A DNA stretch of 64,000 nt from Cymodocea nodosa (lineage: Eukaryota > Streptophyta > Magnoliopsida > Alismatales > Cymodoceaceae), in NCBI GenBank assembly GCA_036874045.1, contig CM072344.1, forward strand, positions 9,086,501-9,150,500, in the 5' to 3' direction. Under the pieces are notes generated by a model. That model searched no databases. It was not told the origin of the DNA and saw only the letters and a list, made by a program, of their open reading frames with translations. Positions 59,156 to 64,000 of the stretch are shown in pieces; the first letter of the stretch is position 1; each line of letters opens with the position of its first letter. The translations under genes and the position numbers were made by a program.

Positions 59156-59648
59156 CTGTTTTTGTTTGTATTTGAATACAAAATGTAATGTTTGTATTTA
59201 TTGTTTGATTCATTGAACAATACATTTTTTTCTGTAAATGTATTCTATTCTTATTATTGTTTATAGAAAGAGTTGTTGTAAATAAATCTCTTACTATATA
59301 TATTTTCTGTAATTATCTTTTTGATTAATAACAAAAAGGGGGAGAAATGTTATAAAAAGATGATTATGATTTTAATTGCATATAATATAAAGGAAGATGA
59401 TATTTATGGTTATTGTAATCTGATAGATGATAATTAGAGAAATGATACTTATATAAAATTATTGACATCTGAAAGTTTTATTTCTAAGAGGTGAAATTTA
59501 CACAAACAATAGAAATAAGCTTAAGTGAACTTAAGTCAACAAACTTGTTTGTTGAATTAAAAGTTAACCCAACGAATGTGCTTTATTGAGTTAAATATAT
59601 TTCATAATTGATTTAATATGATTTTGTCATCATCAAAAAGAGGGAGAT
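59156..59648 (+). other. 3' untranslated spacer and PPT of the SIRE element
   Basis: AT-rich. A GGGGGAGAAATG purine run lies at 59338-59349, the hairpin half-site GTTGAATTAAAAGTTAACCCAAC at about 59550, and the PPT AAAAAGAGGGAGAT at 59635-59648 before the LTR. Confidence 0.75.
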
Positions 59649-61210
59649 TGTTGAGTATTTTGTTTTGATGATGTGTACTAAATGGAAATAATCATATTTG
59701 CTCAATTACTATTGCTTGTGAAAAGAAATTAAAATCATCAATTAATACAGAAAAAGTTTATTGATATAAATACTTGTTTGTATTGAATCTGGAATTATAC
59801 TAAGTTAATAACTAGTCGTTTCGTTGCATTAATTTCTCATTTAACTAAACGTTAAGTTAACGTGTGTTTTTATTGAAAAGCATGATATATTTTAAAGTTA
59901 TATTTTCTGTATCATGTATAGTGCACATTTAGACAACTCGTTAAGTTAGAGGCTTAAAGGTTAAAATAAGTCACGTGAGAACTCATTAAGTTAGTGAGTA
60001 AAAGAAGAGACAAACTCGCTAAGTTAGTGTTATACACGTGGTGAAATTATAAGTTATGAATGTTATATTGTATCACATGAGTTGCTACATTGAACACTAA
60101 GGCAACGCGTTAGGTTAGCGTTATAAACTTAAGTTGTTATTTTTGCACGTGATAAAATTCTTATTATAAAAATATTTGTTTATCACTAGTTCATTGAGTT
60201 ATCGTAATACAACGGAGATGGTTCGTTGAGTTAGCGTAACACCACAGACTTAGTTTGTTGAGTTAGCTACAGTACTAGTCACGTGAATTAGCACATGAGA
60301 AACTCGTTAAGTTAGAAACGTTAAGTTATATATATACTTGTGTTACTCGTTTAGTTAACATTAAAGTAACGATTTCTTATTACACTAATGAAAAATTTTG
60401 GACAAGAAAGTTTATTTTGTAGGAAATTTTTCAGAGATCCAAGACTGATGATTAAAGAAAATTCGAAATGTAAACGTAGGTCAGAACGTGTGTATTTCGA
60501 TGAAGGAAAAGGAAAAGACGTGAAGAAGTGGAAAACTGGTAGTGATTAAACGTAGAGGATATGCATGAATTGAAGATATAGTATAAAATGCATAGAATTC
60601 TTGTTGATCAAATTATCCTTGCACACAAAATGAAAAATCTTTTCAAGGATTAAACTATCCCTGTACATCAAATGAAAAATCTTTTCAATGATCAAAAACA
60701 CCTCGTTAGGGAAAATCTCTCAAGTGAAAGCAAATTTAGTGAAGTAGAAAAGGTAAGATTTATGTCACTAAAGATTTAAAGTATCAAAAGGATGCAAATT
60801 CAGTGAAGTAGAAAGGGTAAGATTTATGTCACTGAAGATTTAAAGTATCAGAAGAAAGCAAATTTGGTGAAGCATAAAAAGACAAGATATTTGTCACTAA
60901 AGAATTGCTGAAGAAGAAAAAGAAGAAGAAGAAGAAAGATCTCAAACAGGGAGAAATGTTTTAAATTTCGCAAATTAGTTTTCTCTGTTTGTAGTTATGA
61001 AATTCTCTAGATGATACATGGTATCAAGATATAATTGCATCTACAATTTCTGAGGAGAATTGAATTGTATATTGTAATTGAAACCTTGAATAAAAATGAC
61101 TTTATGAAAACAATGTTTTGATTTGTTTTTGAGTTTTAAAGTTTCAATTATATTCGAAAATATTGAAAAACACAATTCACCCCCCTCTTGTGTAGCCATA
61201 CGATCCTACA
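59649..61210 (+). repeat. 3' LTR of the SIRE element
   Basis: 1562 bp, TGTTGAGTATTTTG...CGATCCTACA, one base longer than the 5' LTR and differing from it by scattered substitutions, so the insertion is not very recent but younger than the LTR it sits in. Confidence 0.93.
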
Positions 61211-62039
61211 CTTAATTAAAGAATATGCATAATTTGAAGGAATTAGTATTAATTATCATTTATGAATGATTAGAAATTACTTCTTTTGCATACTATTAAT
61301 TGTTAAATGTTATATACGTATTGTTTTATTAAATTATAGAATTGAATAAGTCTATTGAGTTACACTAACTCTATGGATCAATTATTTTCTAATATTCAAT
61401 TGTGAGCAATTGCAAGAAATGTGTAGGAAAACTACGTTGCACAAACCATGCCATGATCTCAATTATGGAATGAAGAAGTAATTACCATCGTTGATACAAA
61501 TGAGGAAAATCCAACCAGTCATTTTGATAGAAGCAATTGTTGTGAGAAAGAAATATAAAAGGATTAGAGAAAAAACAAAGAAAAGGAGAGGGGGAGAACA
61601 TCACTCATTATAGAAAGTGTCAAATGTTCCTTTAAGTTCCCATCACTACCATTATCACCACCACAATTCATTGGAGGTTTGTGAGGATACTTTTTAGATG
61701 TCAGGTTGATTCTAATCAAAACATGGTGATTAACAACTATTGTGGAGGAGTGCTCACATCACAAGAAGGAAAGACTTTTTCACTAAGTACTGAATCATTT
61801 CTCAGGAAATAGTGAAACTTTTAGCCTTGATTTTGGGTTAATGCCGCTATGCTAAAGAGGATATCAACTTACAAAAGTCTTGTTTCACAATTTAGTAGGG
61901 AAATAAGTGTTTGATAGTAAGTAGTTAAGTTTTCAAAGGTATAACTACGTTGCATATAATGTTAAAAGTTCTTTTACTTTCAATAGAAAATTTTACTTGT
62001 CATGAATCATCCACATTGAGGAACAAAACAAAGAGCTAC

Positions 62040-62382
62040 CATAAAGGAAGTTTCAAAGATTTAAAAGAAGAAACAAAGAAATACAGAAGTTGAGTAAATT
62101 TCTAGAAAAATCAGAAAGTTGTGTGAAAGGGCTAAGGTTTGAATATACAATTCAATTAAGGTTAGAATAAGATAGATTTTATTTTATATTGAATTGTAAC
62201 TTAGAAATTGTATAAGAATCGATAAGTAGAGAATTATGTTGTAAATGACTGTAAATTCTTATTTTATCAATAAACATTTAGAATTATAAATAATAAGTAT
62301 TTTGTATTCTTATTTTATCTACTAGATTTTTAATTTGTAAAGATATAATTCACCTCCTCTCTTGTGATACTACAATCTAACA
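62040..62382 (+). mobile_element. Remnant of a copia-type LTR 3' end
   Basis: Ends ATTCACCTCCTCTCTTGTGATACTACAATCTAACA, the pattern of the solo LTR at 1663 read on the other strand. Left boundary uncertain; no duplication found. Confidence 0.5.
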
Positions 62383-63209
62383 ATGACTTTAAGTGATAGA
62401 GGTAGGTTCAGACGGCAATGGCAACATTTGGGCGATGCAATAGAAGGATTGAGAAAGACTTCTCTATTGATGACCTTTAGTCAGGTTGGTGGTGGGGTGA
62501 TAGAAGGCTTCTCTATCAAGGTGGGAGTCATCAATAAGGTTAGACTTTGAGAGATCAATTAAAGCATTGAGGATCAATTTTCCCAAACTTACCTAACATT
62601 ATCGAGAGAGGAGGTTAAGAAATGATGTCTTATAGTGATTTTTATATGTGGATTCTCAAGATCACCTATATGTACAAATAGAGAAACCTTAGAAAATCTT
62701 TTTCTATTATTTCTTTTCTTAAAGTTTTTCAAGTTCTCTAAGTGCATAAGCCCTCCCTTTAGTGAACTGAGGAGTTTGAGTGTAACAGAGAAGTAGCAAG
62801 TGGAGGGGTTCTTGTGGATGGCGAGTACAACGAGCTCGAGTTTGTGCAAATAAAATAGAAAGGTAAGCGAAGGGACAACGTTCTCGTGAGGAGTAGAAGG
62901 TTCGCTCCACACCTTGCACCATGTGGTACTGTTTCATTTGATGCGTGTAGTGAATTAAGGTACGCCTAAGAATGAAAACGTGGTACTTTGACCTTTTAAA
63001 ATTCTAAATTTTGAAGAAACTTTAATTGAAAAGTCAAAATGAAAAAACTTGGTGGTGTTTTGGACATTTGATTAAGGCTTCCAAAACCATTCAAATTCCG
63101 CGTGGAGTGGATCTTGGTCCAGCCAGTTTAGGATTCGGTTACGGATCCGATAAGGAGATATCAATTTGAAAATCCATAATGATCGCGGAGCTTCACAATT
63201 TTCACGCCG
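62383..63209 (+). promoter_or_regulatory. Upstream region of the gene at 63210
   Basis: No coding sequence supported. GC content rises towards 63210. No convincing TATA box was found. Minus-strand frames at 62589-62937 have no recognisable domain. The 5' leader probably lies after about 63080. Confidence 0.4.
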
Positions 63210-63479
63210 ATGGATTCTTCCTCCTCCGCGGCTGCGCAATCTTCGTCGACGACAGGTCAATTCGCCTCGCCGTCCTATTTCCCCCTCCCTCTCCACCTTC
63301 AGAACGCTGCTGCCACTCCCACATCCCAGCAGCAGGTTCCCAGCCCTTATTTTCCTTCGCCAACGCCGATTGCTCCTCCTGTCAGGGTCCCTACCGTGCC
63401 GCATTCGTACCAGTTTCCCGCCACTGCCGCAGCAACTTCTACGGTTAATGGGGTTTACGCTCTGCCTCAGTACCAGCAG
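63210..63479 (+). CDS. First coding exon of a probable RBM42-like RNA-binding protein
   Basis: The exon has exactly 90 codons, from MDSSSSAAAQSSSTT to YALPQYQQ, ending CAG/GTAGGT (phase 0). It is Ser/Ala/Pro/Gln-rich and probably disordered. SPSYFPLPLHLQ near the start and the closing YALPQYQQ resemble the N-terminus of plant RBM42-type proteins, which go on to a single C-terminal RRM and act in RNA metabolism. The RRM would be in later exons outside the window, so the name is from the N-terminus only. Codon use and GC content differ sharply from the transposons on the left. The start is the first ATG in the open frame. Overlapping frames in this stretch are shadows. Confidence 0.6.
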
Positions 63480-64000
63480 GTAGGTCGGAGGGTTTTTCAT
63501 TTCTTTAATTACTTGTTATCGTTTTTTGTTTGCATTGTCCCTTATTTAGGAGAAAAAGTTTCGAGAATGGTAATTGAGGGTATAATTTGTAATGGAATGA
63601 TGGGAAGTATCAATGACCATGCATCATACCGAATTCTGGTGTCGTGGGATTTGTTTGCTTCATTTTGTAAGGATCTTGGTGGTTTTCTGAGCAGAGATCA
63701 TGAACTCTCGAAGTTTCTGTGCTTTGTAGTGAAAGCAAAATAGGTTTTTTTGTGTTGTCTCATTGTGAGAAAGTTTAATGATGACATGAACTCGCACACA
63801 TAAATTTTTTTGAATGGTTTAATTAATAATTGTTCCCTGTAACTTCCTTGATAACGAGTCAGTGATCCAAATTCAGAATGGGTTAATAACTTCTATCATA
63901 ATGAGTAAATGATCCAAGTTCAGAATGGCCTAAATCTTTCTTAACCAATAAAACCATCTTCCCCACTGTCCATGGGTTCTGTACCCTCATGATCTCTTGT
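63480..64000 (+). other. Intron 1 of the RBM42-like gene (3' end off-window)
   Basis: Starts at GTAGGT. AT-rich, no ORF that continues the exon reading sensibly. Contains a short direct repeat GATCCAARTTCAGAATGG (63867 and 63911). Confidence 0.55.

Larger units (their letters stand above)
48179..61210 (+). mobile_element. SIRE-type Ty1/copia element with env-position ORF
   Basis: 13,032 bp with LTRs of 1561 and 1562 bp, duplication CTTAA (48174-48178 and 61211-61215), tRNA-Met PBS and a PPT. Order: gag, protease, integrase, RT, RNase H, non-coding module, env-position ORF. Structurally complete, but every ORF has stops or frameshifts. Confidence 0.94.
48061..62010 (+). repeat. 3' LTR of copy D', split by a SIRE copia
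   Basis: Parts 48061-48178 and 61211 to about 62010. With one CTTAA removed the two parts align with copy A's LTR (37059 onward, for example GAATATGCATAATTTGAAGG after the join). TATA-like ATATAAAAGG at about 61552. The right boundary is vague; beyond about 62010 the match is lost and an unrelated LTR remnant follows. Confidence 0.8.

Noticed and set aside
62589..62937. Minus-strand frames of 72 and 107 codons
   Set aside because: They overlap in different frames, have no domain and no sign of splicing or codon bias.
63166..63500. Alternative frames on both strands around the first exon
   Set aside because: Only the frame from 63210 gives a family-like N-terminus and ends exactly at a GT donor in phase.
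63480..63743. Extension of the exon frame to 63743
   Set aside because: After the GTAGGT donor the reading becomes hydrophobic and AT-rich and no longer looks like the protein; it is intron read-through.

Overview
The window is nuclear DNA of a flowering plant, most likely a eudicot. It is AT-rich and almost wholly built of nested plant retrotransposons. At the far right there is one ordinary plant gene start: a GC-richer first exon ending at a consensus GT splice donor. No microbial, organellar, rRNA or tRNA gene was seen.

Layout. The main family is a large Athila-like Ty3/gypsy element, present in four copies. Copy A (+ strand) fills 1-13302 and 36405-39509; its 5' LTR is off-window. Copy B (- strand, 13303-36399) lies inside A and is flanked by the 5-bp duplication TTGAC. 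Copy C (- strand, 39510-46288) is the element into which A inserted. Copy D' (+ strand) survives as its 3' end and LTR (46289-46496, 48034-48178, 61211 to about 62010). Into these went: a minus-strand solo copia-type LTR (1663-2907, duplication TCATG); an 8.1-kb minus-strand SIRE/Maximus-type copia (23597-31695, ATTCT); a PIF/Harbinger DNA transposon (40538-44772, TTA); a second solo LTR (46497-48033, ACTAA); and a 13-kb SIRE-type copia with an env-position ORF (48179-61210, CTTAA). A copia LTR remnant ends at 62382. Exon 1 of a probable RBM42-like RNA-binding protein gene starts at 63210.

The unusual system is the Athila-like family. Copies A and B show the same order: LTR, tRNA-Asp primer site, a short CCHC zinc-knuckle region, protease, reverse transcriptase, RNase H, integrase, an env-position ORF of the 'putative plant transposon protein' type, then the capsid-type Gag core, which is normally first, then a roughly 380-codon F-box-like gene, then a non-coding module, PPT and LTR. 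B is bounded by LTRs and a target duplication, so this order moved as one unit. A TATA box and splice donor upstream of the displaced gag, and a splice acceptor just before the F-box ATG, are conserved in both copies. They suggest a second promoter and a spliced subgenomic F-box mRNA (inference).

The non-coding module and the env-position ORF recur in the SIRE copia at 48179-61210, which implies exchange between the two LTR superfamilies. Several LTR families here also carry arrays of short hairpins. All coding regions in the mobile elements are broken by stops or frameshifts; the least damaged is the F-box frame of copy B, with one internal stop.
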